Shown one piece after another: positions 43,897 to 55,599 of a stretch of DNA of 64,000 nt. The DNA lies in contig OX419756.1 in assembly GCA_948567375.1 (NCBI GenBank), forward strand, positions 36,062,552 to 36,126,551. The letters run 5' to 3'. The number at the start of each line of letters is the position of its first letter. Within the stretch, counting starts at the first letter, position 1. This stretch comes from Lunularia cruciata (Eukaryota > Streptophyta > Marchantiopsida > Lunulariales > Lunulariaceae). A model generated the notes under the pieces. The model had not been told where the DNA came from, made no database searches, and saw nothing but the letters and a program-made list of their open reading frames with translations. Both the position numbers and the translations under genes were made by a program.

Positions 43897-44344
43897 AATC
43901 AGATTGCTTAACACTCTCAACTCAACTCAACTCAGATCAGTACTTGATCTGTCACTCTATAAACTGCCAACAACTGGGCACTGATTACAGTCAAGCCACA
44001 CCCACTCAAGCATAGAGAATCCAGGTGACGCTCGCCGGCCTTTGTCCACCATAGCCAGGAACTCGAAGGCTCAACATCAGAGAAGTGAGCTCTCTGGAGC
44101 TCACTTCAAAACTATACCCCCTGGACTCGAGCTAGCCTTGAAACCCTAACGATCCCGCTGACGGCACACCCGACGGTGCAAACGGTGCAAAGTGACGGTG
44201 GGCCCCACCGTGAAGTCAGTACCCCGAACACGAAATCTAACCGTCGGAAAGTAGTCCCTGAGAAACAGCTAGAATAACTCTAACTACCATCACTGGAACT
44301 CCAGTGTCCGAGCATCTAGATGCGGAACTACAAATGGTGTGACA
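43897..44344 (-). repeat. Family-1 repeat B, 5' copy
   Basis: 448 bp, the same length as the 3' copy at 34541-34988. It starts TGTCACACC directly next to the RNase H sequence of the old element. It is followed by leader X, not by repeat A. Confidence 0.9.
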
Positions 44345-44819
44345 TAGGTAACATAAAAAATGTGCTTTTGCCCATACTATTGCCAAGCACTCACCCTCAT
44401 ATGAATGATACTTCACCTCCATTGAATTGTTGGAGCAACTAGCATAGGCCACCACAAACTCCTTCCCCTCATCATCATGTTACATGAGCATTGCTCCAAG
44501 CCCCAACATACCCCAATCAATGTGAACCTAAAATGGTCATCCTCTAATCGGTCTCCTCAAAAAAGAGCAGATGTCAACCTCTCCTTGAGCTCCAGAAAAG
44601 CTCTCTCCTTCTCATCTCCCCAACACCACTCCTTTGTAAGCTTGGTAAGCTTCATCAAGGCCTTGGTAATGACATTAAATCCTCTAACATAGCGGAAATA
44701 GAAGTTTAACAACCCAAGGAATGCTTGCACTCTGCTCACATCCGTAGGCTAAGAAATATGTGCAATAGCCTCCACCTTGGTCTGTTGAACACCAAGTCTT
44801 CAATGTCGATAGTGTGACC
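44345..44819 (-). mobile_element. Old family-1 element, middle part (RNase H start and RT end)
   Basis: Encodes VVAYAS-SNNS-E-KY-SYEGECLA (RNase H) and VQAFLGLLNFYFRYVRGF (RT thumb/connection), collinear with the young copy. It is bounded on the left by the young element's TAGG duplication and on the right by family-2 insertion at 44820. It contains small deletions and stops. Confidence 0.85.
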
Positions 44820-45507
44820 TATAAGCCAGCCTGTCTCTCACTCAAGATGAACCTCTGATGGCTATTATGGTAGCGCACCATGGACTAAGAAGGCAAGGAA
44901 CTCCAACTCCGTCATACTCCTACAAGGCTAACACTCCAAGACTCAAGACATTGCTCACTAGAGAACTCAATGAGAGAGAGATAGTTGCAAATGAAAGGAT
45001 AATGAGTACCTACTCACCCCTTGTTTATATACTTGTGAAATAGTACCAAAGTTACTAATAACTGGAGTAACTCAAGTTACTAGGCTAAAAGTCAAGTAAA
45101 GTCAAAAAGTAAAAAAGGAATATCCATTCACATGGGCATATTCCCCTAAGCATGTGGTCTTATCTTGACCCAACCACTAAGTCAAGGATTTCTTCACATG
45201 GGCTATCCTTGGACTACAGAAGAATCCAAAACAAAAGGGCTTGCGGGCGCAAGAGTTCTCATCTCTTTCCTCAAAGCCAAACACCTAGGAATAATACCAA
45301 GTCAACACACTAAAATCCAAAATAGTTGTGCTCATCTTTTCTACTTCCTCTAAAGTAAGGTCCCCTCTATCTTATCTATGAATAACTTTAGCTAACCATG
45401 ACTAATATAGAACCATCCTTTATCTCTATATAAATAATATCTCTTAAGTACTTATAATACCAAGCTAAATATCACAATACCACACACATGCACAAATGGG
45501 TATTACA
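44820..45507 (-). repeat. Family-2 3' LTR (copy 1)
   Basis: 688 bp, matching 51950-52640 and 58650-59339. On the element strand it starts TGTAATACCC and ends GCTTATA, decayed from TCACA. Confidence 0.88.
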
Positions 45508-45517
45508 TTTACCCCTG
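45508..45517 (-). promoter_or_regulatory. Polypurine tract of family-2 copy 1
   Basis: CAGGGGTAAA on the element strand directly precedes the 3' LTR. Copy 2 has CCGGGGGTAAA at the same place. Confidence 0.75.
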
Positions 45518-45555
45518 GACCAAGTTTTCACTTTGTCCTCAAAGTGAAGGTCTCT

Positions 45556-48500
45556 CTACCTTCTATGGTACATCTCGAAATTTTTATGGTTAATCCTATC
45601 AAAGTGTCTTCCTCCCAACTCCTTGAGATCATAGGTGTAATTGCCCCACACCTTCTCCACTATGAAAGGTCCAAAGTACTTAGGCAAAAACTTCTTTTGC
45701 ACTCTCTTGAATCGAATGGAATCAAACAACATTACCCAATCACCTTCCTTGAAAGGCTCCACCTTCTTCTTGCCTTGCCTCTTGTCATAGCTCTCCTTTT
45801 GTTTCCTTTGGGCTTGCTCCACTCAAACCATAGCAACTCCTCTTGCCTCTGCCAACTCCATGAGTTGTTCCTTCCTTGACTTCTCTACATCACCTGCTTG
45901 TGCTTTCTTCAATCTCCTATGAATGCTTTGGAAGGTAGGAAGATCAAAGTGAATAGGTAAGGTAGACTCAATACCATATACCAATTGAAATGGATAATAT
46001 CTGGTGGAAGTCTTCATGGTTGTCCTATACTCCCACAAAACTGCATGAATCCTCTTGTCCCAATGATGTTTTGCCCCCTCCATTTCTGCATCTTTGGCCA
46101 ACATCATGCACAAGGTCTGATTGGTTCTCTCTGCCAAGCCATTGGAATTTGGCTTATAGGATGTAGTTACTCTATGAGTGATAGAGAAATGTCGTAGCAT
46201 GGTTGTAGTAATGCTTCGTGTAAACTCTCTTCCTCTATCAGAAACCAACTCCAAAGGGCATCCAAACCTAGTGATAATGCATTCATAAAGAAATCTACCC
46301 ACTTCATCTTCATTCTTGTCCCTCAATGGTCTAGCCTCAACCCACTTGGTAAGGTAATCAGTAACTACCACAATGTACCGATTGTTCCTTGGGGTTCTAT
46401 TGAGAGGACCCACAAAATCAATTCCCCACATCTCAAAAGGTCCTAGCAATGGAATTGATCTAAGTGGTGGAGTGGATGTAGACTTTCTAGCAAAAGCTTG
46501 ACAAACATGACAAGTTTTGCAATAATCAAGACAATCCTTGAAAATCCCTCTCCAATAGTAACCTGCATCTAGAATCTTGAAAGCAGTCACCTTTCCTGCA
46601 AAGTGTCCTCCACATACTAAACCTTCATGAAACTCCTCTATGAGTAGGATAGACTCTTCCTTACCCACTGCTCTTTGAAGTAGACCATCTGCTCCTTGGT
46701 GAAAAAGAATATCCTCCACCATTGTGTAAGGTCTAGATCTTGCTGCAAGGGCCTTCCTCTCCCTAGCATGCATCCCTTCTGGATAGTTACCTCTTGTCAC
46801 AAAATCCACAATCTTCTTGTACTGCATTGGAACCTCTTGAGTGACTGAGATTGTCATGAGCTCCTCATTTGGGAAGGAATCATCCACTGGCTCATCTCCA
46901 TCATGATCATATGCTCTAGATAACAAATCAGCATTTGCATGTTTCTTTCGTGTCCTATCCTCAATGGTGTTGTCATACTCAAACAAGAGTATCATCCACC
47001 TTGCTAGTCTCCCTTCAACATAAGGCTTGTTGAAGATGTACTTCAAAGCCTTGTGATCCGTGACAATGATGACTTTCCCTCCAATCAAGTAGTGTCTAAA
47101 CTTCTTGAGACCAAAGATCATTGCCAACCCTTCTCTCTCCGTGATAGAGTAGTTCTTCTCTGCTGAAACCATCTGCCTACTAGCATAAACTATTGGATGA
47201 TCATGCCTATCTTGGTCTAATTCACTAAGAGTGCATCCTATAGCTACATTAGAAGCATCAGTGTAGAGGATGAAAGGCTTACTCCAATCAGGTTTAGCAA
47301 GAATTGGAGCTACAATAAGGGATTGCTTGAGCTCCTCAAAAGCTTTGAGAGCCTCCTTGTCTTCCAAAATCACCATGTAATCTACACCCTTCTTCATGTA
47401 GATGGTCAATGCATAAGCCTTGTTGGAAAATGAGAAGATGAACCTCCTATAGTACCCAACCATCCCCAAGAATTGGCGTAACTTTGTCAAGCTTGAAGGG
47501 AATGGAAGGTCTGAGATTTTCCTCACCTTCTCATGATCAACTGCTATTCCATCCTTGGAGATGATGTGCCCCAAAACTAGACCTTCTTCACATCCAAAAA
47601 TGCACTTCTCTGGGTTGAGTGATGCATTTGCCTCATCCAAGCATTGCAAGGCTTTGATTAGGTGCTCAACGTGCTCCTCCTTGCTCCCATAGACACAAAA
47701 GTCATCAATGAAGTCTCTCATAAATTTTCCAATGAAAGGTTCAAATACCTTGTTCATGAACTGTTGGAATGTGGCTGGAGCATTGCAAAGCCCAAAAGGC
47801 ATGACCTTGAAAGCGTAAGTTCCCCAAGGTGTGGTGAATGTAGTGAGTTGTTGATGCTCCGGTGCAATCTTGATTTGGTTGTATCCACTATAACCATCTC
47901 CAAACCTGTACCTCTCATGACCTGCAACCTCCTCCAAGATCTCATCAATGAACGGCAATGGGTAGTAGTCTTTCTTGGTAACAGCATTGAGCTTCTTGTA
48001 ATCCACACATACCCGAAGCTCGCCATTCTTTTTCTTCACAATGACAATTGGAGACACCCATTCTGAATTCTCCATCTCAAAGATAAATCCAGCCTCCTTG
48101 AGCTTATCAATCTCCTCCTTCACAACCAAAGATATTGGTGGGCTAATGCAACGTTGCTTTTGGCGGATTGGTCTTGCATGTGACTCCACCTCTATCTTGT
48201 GCTCCTCCAAGGTGACTTCCTTCAAATCCTTGTAACTAAAAGCAAACACATGGATGAACTTGCGGAAAATCTCCTCAAATCTCACCTTCTCCTCCTTGGT
48301 AACATTTGGGCCATACTTGAGGGTAGCTAACCTTCTCTCTACCTCCTCAAGTGTCAATGGTGATTTGTTTGGGTCCTTCAAAACCTCTAGCTTAGGTGCA
48401 AAATCCATAGCACACAAGGGATACACATCTGAATCAGATTCAGATTCATACTTCTCTGTGGAAGTCTCCTCCTCCATGCTTGTGTCCACACTTGAAGCTC

Positions 48501-48756
48501 CTTCTTCAAAATCTGATTCCCAATAATCAGAAGATGGTGTATCTGAATGTGAAGTGTTGGTGGTGTTAGTCACAGGAACAGTGACTCTATGGTTTGATGG
48601 CCCAATCCTCAAGTACCATTTGTGCCATTGATCAGTTGTGCGTGCTACTCTCAACCATGGCCTCCCAAGAAGTAAGTCATAGCTTGAATCCTTCAAGACT
48701 TGGAAAATCATGAGATTTTGAACTCCCATAACTGAAACTACCACTTTATCCATCAC
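45556..48756 (-). pseudogene. Family-2 pol: protease end, RT, RNase H, integrase
   Basis: The main open frame (48756-45823, 977 codons) starts in the second half of protease (YDLLLGRPWLRVA). RT: RVCVDYKKLNAVTKKDYYPL, GYSGYNQI, MPFGLCNAPATFQQFM, active site FIDDFCVYG. RNase H: LYTDASNVAIG, REGLAMIFGLKKFRHYL, TDHKALKYI. Integrase: HFAGK-TAF, CKTCHVCQAF, WGIDFVGPLN, LVSDRGREFT, YKPNSNGLAERTN. A TGA at 45820-45822 separates the last part (45822-45556), which holds the GPY/F module (KKFLPKYFGPFIVEKV). A TGA near 48763 cuts it from gag-pro. Both TGAs are also present in copy 2. Confidence 0.88.
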
Positions 48757-48765
48757 CCCTACTGG

Positions 48766-50382
48766 TCAAACTTGTTGCTTGTTTGCCATGCTCACCACAA
48801 ATTTTGAAGGTCTTGAGGGTATCATACCCAATTTCTTCATCAACCTTTCTGACATGGCATTCACTGCTGATCCTCCATCAACCAATGCATCCTTGATGTT
48901 GTGACCATTCACTCTCACATAAATCTTGGAGGCATATTCACAAGCCTCCCATGGTGTTGGCTTGGCATCCACCACTCCCATTGATACTGGAGCTTTTTCC
49001 TTCTGCTTCTTCTTACTTCTTGTATAACTCAAACCACCTCTAAGCTCTTTTCTCAAGGTAGGATTCAAAGCAATCAATTGGCACATTGTGATGTTAGCCT
49101 TGTGACTACCAACATCCTCCAACACATTGTAGTTCCATTCTTGCTTTGAAATCAAGAAATGCTCCATCCCCAACTTCTTCCTTGGAGTCTTTGTTGTTGA
49201 TAGTGTTGAGGTGCGAGTGCTCCTAGTAGACATAGGAGTATCCTTGCTTGGAGAAAATACTTGAGAAGAGTGAACATCCTCTCCAAAACGAGCTCTCTTC
49301 TTCTCTTGTGCCAAAAGCTCCAAATTAAGACCCTTGGAGTTTGAGCACTCTCCCTTCTCATACTTGCTCTCAACCACATCTATGGATGCTATCCCCTTAC
49401 CTTTGTTGGGATTAGGAGCCACTTGGGTTTCACTACCTCCCTCTTTCCCTCTATTGGCTCCCTCATAACCCCTTCCTCCATAGTAAGTGGAATTTTGGCA
49501 ATTCCTTTGGATATGGCCTCTTCATCCACAACCAAAACAATTTCTATCATTGAAATTGTTGACTGGTTGGCCTCCTCTATATGGATAGTTTCTATAACTC
49601 CTAGGCCTTCTCCCTAAATTCTGATCCACCTCTCTCTTCTCCCATAGTTGCACCACATTGATCTTGAGATCTGCAAGTTGTTATGTGATAGTTTGAAGTT
49701 GATCTTTTGGTGGAGGTGCAATAATTGGACCAACTACTACTTGTGGTGCAACCCTTGCCACCAAAGTATCAGAAGTTCCACCGTACTTGTAGCCTTGAAG
49801 AGGATGCACAACCTCCTTCACCACCAAATCACTCTCATCCCCTTCCAAACTCTCCTCCATACGAATTGTGATCTTGATAGCTTCAACCTTGGAAGAAGGG
49901 GTGTCATATCTCACCTTGCTTCTAATTTGTGGTCTCAATCCTCCCACAAAATTCTTGGTGAGTATGGCCCCTATGCCAATCATAGTAGTCTCCACATCAT
50001 CTCCACCCTTCCTCAACACTATGCAAAATTTGGACTCTAACTTTTCCACTCTTTCCACATAGACTCTCACTTTCTCTCCATCTCCTTGCTTGAGAAATGT
50101 AACCTCACTCATCAATCTCTCATAACTCTCATCAAGAAGAAAGTTCTCAATGAGTGTTGAAGTCAAAGTCTCCCAAGACTCCTCTTCCCTATCTCTCCTC
50201 TCTCTCTTTTGGTATTCTGACTCATACCATGTAAGTGCTGCATCCTCAAAGAAATCTGGTAATAATGAGTCCCACTCATTCTTCCTCCTCTCATTGTTTC
50301 CTATGCAAGCTCTCTTTAAGTCTCTCACAAAGGCCTCCACATCTTCCCCATCCTTGCCAAAGAAAACCGAAAGTTTCCACAT
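48766..50382 (-). pseudogene. Family-2 gag and protease N-terminal part
   Basis: 50382-49681: gag (MWKLSVFFGKDGEDVEAFVR, ALTWYESEYQ, LKQGDGEKVRVYVERVEKLE) with an ATG start, ended by a stop near 49681. A CCHC knuckle follows near 49510-49550 (CFGCG, then TGA, then RGHIQRNC); copy 2 has an intact Gly codon there. 49422-48766: linker and protease (KDALVDGGSAVNAMSERLMK, with D-G-G-S-A as the active site). The frame ends at the TGA shared with copy 2. Gag forms the particle; the protease would cut the polyprotein. Confidence 0.82.
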
Positions 50383-50615
50383 CTTAACCCCTCACTATCT
50401 TTCTTTTCTCTCAATTTTTTTTCTCTTTTCTTTTCTCTCACCCTATTACTAATAGAGTATATATATGACTAACACCATCTGAGAATAATCCACTCTAGGG
50501 AACACAAAAGGTTCATGTTGTTCCAAGATTTCTATAGCAACATCAAATCCTAGAGTGCATATTAATCTAACTCTCATGGATAGTTCATCCATAAGTTGAA
50601 AGATTATCTCCATCA
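50383..50615 (-). other. Spacer between the extra ORF and gag of family 2
   Basis: Short non-coding stretch, A-rich on the element strand just before the gag ATG (GAGAGAAAAGAAA). No feature beyond that. Confidence 0.4.
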
Positions 50616-51089
50616 CTAATCTTGAGAACTAGCTGATGAAGATGGTAGTATTTCTGTAGCTGGACTAAGACTCTCTCCAAGATCCTTCACCAAAGCCTCC
50701 AAAAGTGCTTTTACTCCACTACACTCATGTCCTTTTGGAAGTCCTTCAACTCCACAAACCTCACACAACTCCTTGGTCTTAGATCTTCTCCCTCCTAATC
50801 TTGGTGAAGAAGGTCCAACATGCAAACCCAAGTCAAGTAAGCCTCTCCTTTCCCTCAAGCTCTTGCTCTCAAAGGTCAATGGACATGAACTTGCCTTATG
50901 TCTCTTCTCTCCACATAGAAAGCACTTAGACTCACTCTTTCCTCCAAGTGGTGTAGGTTTTTGGATCCTCTCAACATTCTCTTCAAATTCTATTGTAAAC
51001 TCTCTTTTCCTCAAATCCACCCCTACAATCACCTCAAACCCTTGGGGAAACTTGCATAATCTCAATTTCCACTCTTGATGACCCTCCAT
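50616..51089 (-). CDS. Extra zinc-knuckle ORF upstream of gag in family 2
   Basis: A 157-codon frame with an ATG start at 51089, in the leader between the 5' LTR and gag, where Ty3 elements normally have no gene. It encodes a short beta-rich start (WKLRLCKFPQGFEVIVGVDL), then a canonical CCHC knuckle CFLCGEKRHKASSC, a basic stretch (LGGRRSKTKE), a second Cys/His cluster CEVCGVEGLPKGHEC, and a Ser-rich tail. CCHC knuckles bind nucleic acid (family knowledge). The role is unknown: an RNA chaperone, a regulator, or a captured host exon. Copy 2 leaves the window before this point, so conservation cannot be tested here. Confidence 0.6.
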   Translation of the reverse strand: MEGHQEWKLRLCKFPQGFEVIVGVDLRKREFTIEFEENVERIQKPTPLGGKSESKCFLCGEKRHKASSCPLTFESKSLRERRGLLDLGLHVGPSSPRLGGRRSKTKELCEVCGVEGLPKGHECSGVKALLEALVKDLGESLSPATEILPSSSASSQD

Positions 51090-51929
51090 GTTCCCAAGAT
51101 GAATCTAAACACTCAAACATGCTTTTTGTTGATCTCAAACCTCTCATGCATGAGATCTCCACTCTACAAAATTGACCCTTCCTCACAATGTCACTCAAAT
51201 CTCCCAACCAGTATGTCACAGTACTCTGAAATTTTTCAAACTTGATGACAACTCTAGGGCGTCCCTCCCTGCAAAATTTCAGATCTTTCTATTGAGCCAT
51301 TTGGTCTAGACACCTTTCTATTCAGCACACATATTTCAGATTTGGTCTCAAAACCACTCCCCTCACTTCAAAAACTCATAACTCCCTGTGCAAGAACGAT
51401 CTCTCTCAATTTTTGTAGCAGCAGGTAGGATACAATGCATTGAATTTTCTTGGAAAATGTCAGGACAATTCACTAAAAATTGAAGAAATGGAAGACTCTG
51501 TATAATTTTCCAGAGAGCATGAAGTTGCGGGAGCACTTTACCCTATCAACTTTCAAAAATTCTAGCCCAATGCGCATAGTAGCTCTCACAATAATTTCAA
51601 GTGTGCTAACTGGAAGATAACCCAAGCTATCATGTGTAGAAATTTCAAGTCCAGATCTCAAACAAGAGATTTTGCGCAAAATCACCTTAATCCCCAAAAT
51701 CTGCAATCCACCTCACACAATCTCTCCAATTCCTCTCATATGTACAAGATGTACAAAATCACCTCAAAGACATCATAATGAACAACAGGGTATACAAATG
51801 GATCTTGGTTCTCTAATATAAGTTCAGCCCTCTCCTCTCCTAATGTTCTCTCCAAGTGAGCTCTCATAGCCTCCTTCTGCCTAATGTAGAATTGAATGCA
51901 TAACATTATCTTGCCTTCTAGAGAGGTCC
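51090..51929 (-). other. Family-2 leader
   Basis: About 0.84 kb between the primer site and the extra ORF. Short open frames only, none convincing. Confidence 0.45.
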
Positions 51930-51945
51930 CGACAATGGAACCAAA
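51930..51945 (-). promoter_or_regulatory. Primer binding site of family-2 copy 1
   Basis: TGGTTCCATTGTCGGG on the element strand, 4 bases after the LTR. It resembles the TGGCGCCGTTGCCGGGG site used by plant Athila-like elements, with several C-to-T changes. Confidence 0.6.
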
Positions 51946-51949
51946 AATG

Positions 51950-52640
51950 TGAGCCGGCCTGTCTCTCACTCAGGATGTACCTCTGATGGCTATTATGGTA
52001 GCACACCATGGACTAAGAAGGCAAGGAACCCCAACTCCATCATACTCCTCCAAGGCTCACACTGCAAGACTCAAGACATTGTTCACTAGAGAAATCAATG
52101 AGAGAGAGATAGTTGCAAATGAAAGGATGATGAGTACCTACTCACCCCTTGTTTATATACTTGTGAAATAGTTACATACCAAAGTTACTAATTACTGGAG
52201 TAACTCAAGTTACTAGGCTAAAAGTCAAGTAAAGTCAACAAGTAGAAAGGAATATCCATTCACATGGGCATATTCCCCTAAGCATGTGGTATTATCTTGA
52301 CCCAACCACTAAGTCAAGGATTCCTTCACATGGGCTATCCTTGGACTAAAGAAGAATCCAAAACAAAAAGGCTTGCGGGCTTAAGAGTTCTCAACTCTTT
52401 CCTCAAAGCCAAGCACCTAGGAATAATATCAAGTCAATACACTAAAATCCAAAATAGTTGTGCTCATCTTTTCTACTTCCTCTAAAGTAAGGTCCCCTCT
52501 ATCTTAGCTATGAATAACTTTAGCTAACCATGACTAATATAGAACCATCTTTTATCTCTATATAAATAATATCTCTTCAATACTTATAATACCAAGCTAA
52601 ATATCACAATACCACACACATGCACAAATGGGTGTTTGCA
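51950..52640 (-). repeat. Family-2 5' LTR (copy 1)
   Basis: 691-bp partner of 44820-45507. It ends TGTGAGCCGG on the plus strand side and abuts the GACC duplication at 52641. Confidence 0.88.
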
Positions 52641-53689
52641 GACCCAAATGGTCAACCTGCTTATGGAAGAACCTACACCTCCAAGATGTTATTTGAGTCC
52701 ATGAGATCTTAACCTCTCAAACACCTGCAACAAATGTTTCTCATGCTCCTCCACCGTACTACTTTAGACCAAAATGTCATAGCACCAAAAAAAACCCAAT
52801 CCAGCTAGGATCCTATCCATGACCCTCTAGACCTCAACAAGAGCGTTCTTTAACCCAAATGGTAAGAAAATCCATTGATATAACACATTTTTTTCATTAG
52901 GATCAATAGCCCAAAATGTTATCTTGGACTTATCCTCCTCTTTGATCAACAATTGATAATATCTTGCTTGAAAATCCACAATGTTGAAGACTTTTGCATG
53001 CCCAATTGCATCAAAGATCTACTCCGGTGTAGACATGGCATACCAATCACCCCTAGTCTATTGGTCAATAGGATAGGAATCTGCACACATCCGCCTGTCT
53101 TTGTAGTTGCCATGCATATCCTTCTTGGTTGGCATCATTGTAGCTAATGCATACTCTCCATGTGAAATCTCCACCAAACCAGCCTCAAAGAGGTCATTAC
53201 TCTAGCTCTGAATCAATGCTCTCTCCATGTCACTATATTGATAGGGATGTCAAAAAATTGGTGTATCACTAGGAAGCTTAGTCCAAATACCAAGTCTTTT
53301 CAAAGCACCCAAATCCTTCATATTGAAGGTAAAACAACTTGTATAGCTCTTCAAGAACCTCCAAAATCTTTGTCTTTCCCCTCTTGTAAGCTTAGGTCCT
53401 AGATCTGGCTCCCAAGTATCCTCTATAATTGTTGTAGGAGTGGAAGACAATGGAATATTGATTGGCTACTACACCAGGCCTTTGGGAGCAATAGTGTCAT
53501 GCTCCCAAGCACTAGAGGTCCCAATCTTAGTGTGAAAAACTCCCACTACTCTGGCTGCAAGCTTCATACGTCCTCTAGTTGCATCCCAAGTAGACCAAGG
53601 GTGTAATTTAAGTAGACCACGCTCACCTGGATGGACTCCAAGTAGACCACTCTCCCTAGTAGCCACCGGCTGTGTCATAAGAATACCTT

Positions 53690-54735
53690 GTCCACTTGGT
53701 CTATTGCTCCCAACATGAGCCTAAATTGTCTTGATAAGCACCAAGCTCATAAGTTTCTGAGTGGTGATGCCTATCAAGTGTATCCTATGCTACTCTACCA
53801 AGCCAAGGCTCACAATCTAGGTCAAACAATTCAAGGCCATAGCTTGACCTAACACTTGACGCTCGGATGCCTCTTACACTTTTGGAATAATGGTAATACC
53901 AATGCAAAAACCCATCACCCACTATCTCTCATTGGTGTTGGGCTCCACCAACTACTGTAATTGTGAGTCCCAAACCATTCCAAGACCTCCTTCTGAAAAA
54001 GCATGGGAGCTTGGGAAACTTGTAAATGTGAGAAAAGTGGCTAGAGGCTATCTAACTAGGTTCACCATTGCTATAGATGACCTATCAGCCACTACCAGCA
54101 TTTGAGACTAATGCCTAATATCCAAGATGTCATTAACAATGATGTGGTCATTGAATCCTATCATAAGTGCACTATAGAAATTCTCTAGATAAGAGGTTTG
54201 TCCACCAAAGACAAAGACAATGAGCATGTGATCCCACTTTGGCTGCATCTAACAACACAACAAGTCCCATCCAAGAATGGACCTAATGTGTGCTCACCAC
54301 TACCTTGGTGCAAGAATCACCCATCAAAGGGACATTCTCCAAAATGTAAGCTGGAGAAACAAACTGATGAACCTGAAGATGTCATAGTATCCGTAACATC
54401 TCCCAAAACACACCAAAACAAGGATCCTAAAGACCCAAAGCTCAACTAGTGCGTGTATGTCCCTCAGATGGCCATCCAAAAATCATCAAATGAATGGGAC
54501 CATGTCTTTCCAGATCCTATGCCCCCAACAAGGAAATGTCTGCTGGTAAGGTGTTTTGGTAATCCTTGATTGTTGACATTGGTAATAACTTAGGATACCA
54601 ATAGGCCAAGTGTGCCACATGATATAGAGAGACTTGCCTAGTAGTCTCATCTCTCTCCACATACAAGTATCTCTATACTCGTATACTTGCATGTAATACC
54701 GTAGCTAGTCCAATACTAATCTCACCAAACAACTC
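53690..54735 (-). pseudogene. DNMT-like domain of old family-1 element
   Basis: Readable motifs on the minus strand: the LE-LFG--N-GL region near 54730, MIFGWPSEGHTRTS (motif IV, with Ser codon TCT at 54466-54468 where Cys is expected), YILENVPLMGD (motif VI near 54335), and weaker motif IX-X remnants near 53880-54000. Many stops. It shows that the methyltransferase belonged to the family before this older insertion. Confidence 0.8.
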
Positions 54736-55299
54736 CAATAAATATATGTCTTCTACTTGATACTACCAAGCATTGAGTGTGGTATCCAGATGTGTCAAGG
54801 TTATTGACTCTAGAGCCCTATCCTCACATTGGTCGCCTAGTGGTACAAAGGCTCCACTCCAAGCCTGTTGCAACAATTGATCTTCATGTTGCTGCAATGC
54901 CTCCTCTGAACTCCACAAAGGAACATCCAAGGTGGATGAATGATCCTCCTCATGCTCCAAATTTGAGTGATCTCCTCTGGCACTAGAGTATCTTCTACAT
55001 GGGCATTCCTCTCCAATAAATCCCCAGGCCAAGTAATAGAACCATTGAGCTAAAATTGATGTTGCCATGGTCCCAAACTCTAGTGAACTATCACTACTAA
55101 AGCATATAGGTAGGCAACATACCCGTCCCTCACCTGACTACCAACCTGGTCTATAAGAGGCTATCTCTTCCCAATAGTCAATGTTGAAACCCATGAGGTA
55201 TAACACTACTCCCCCGACTAACACATCATATGACTTAGCCATTATTGCAATGGCTTGAGCTCTCACCACAAAGCTATTAGTCAGATGACTAGGCTGAAT

Positions 55300-55599
55300 C
55301 TAAACAACAAGCTCTCTACATGTGATGTATTGTGTAGAACTACAACCTAGAGATGTTTGGATTTGAAATGGACACCTCTCTATATTGGTCTTCCGTAATT
55401 CTAGACCAACAATTGCAGCCTTTCCCAACATAAGGAGTTGTAGACCAGAGTCTAGTAAGACCCTCTGTGGTGTATATACCTTCCTTGAAGGTCCCACCAA
55501 ATGAAAAATCCCCCTCTGGTTATCCAATAGGACAACTCTAAGTGTTAAACTTGCTTGCTCAAAGGCCAATCTAGTTGGTAACTCCTCCAATCTACCCAC
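55300..55599 (-). pseudogene. Protease of old family-1 element
   Basis: Encodes GVVLLDNQRGIF-like sequence, then VYTPQRVLLDSGLQLLMLGK, matching the young copy's LLDSGAQPLMLGK; Ala after DSG has become Leu. Open for 100 codons. Confidence 0.75.

Larger units (their letters stand above)
34434..44344 (-). mobile_element. Young family-1 Ty3-like retrotransposon with methyltransferase and PHD domains
   Basis: A 9.9-kb element in the RNase H of the old copy. On the element strand: B (44344-43897), long leader X (43896-42974), primer site, gag - two zinc knuckles - protease - DNMT-like domain (to 38378), RT - RNase H - integrase (to 36107 and beyond), GPY/F-like module, PHD finger (to 35265), purine tract, A', B, A. 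It starts TGTCAC and ends ATGACA. The two B copies differ at about 11 of 448 positions by eye, so the insertion is fairly recent. At least six in-frame stops and one frameshift make it non-autonomous. Confidence 0.88.
44820..52640 (-). mobile_element. Family-2 Ty3 retrotransposon, copy 1
   Basis: A 7.8-kb element with ordinary LTRs (44820-45507 and 51950-52640) and a GACC duplication (44816-44819, 52641-52644). The empty site GTGTGACCCAAA can be read in the young family-1 RT. On the element strand: LTR, primer site, an extra zinc-knuckle ORF, gag, protease, RT, RNase H, integrase, purine tract, LTR. No chromodomain. Coding is nearly intact except for a few stops. Confidence 0.88.
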
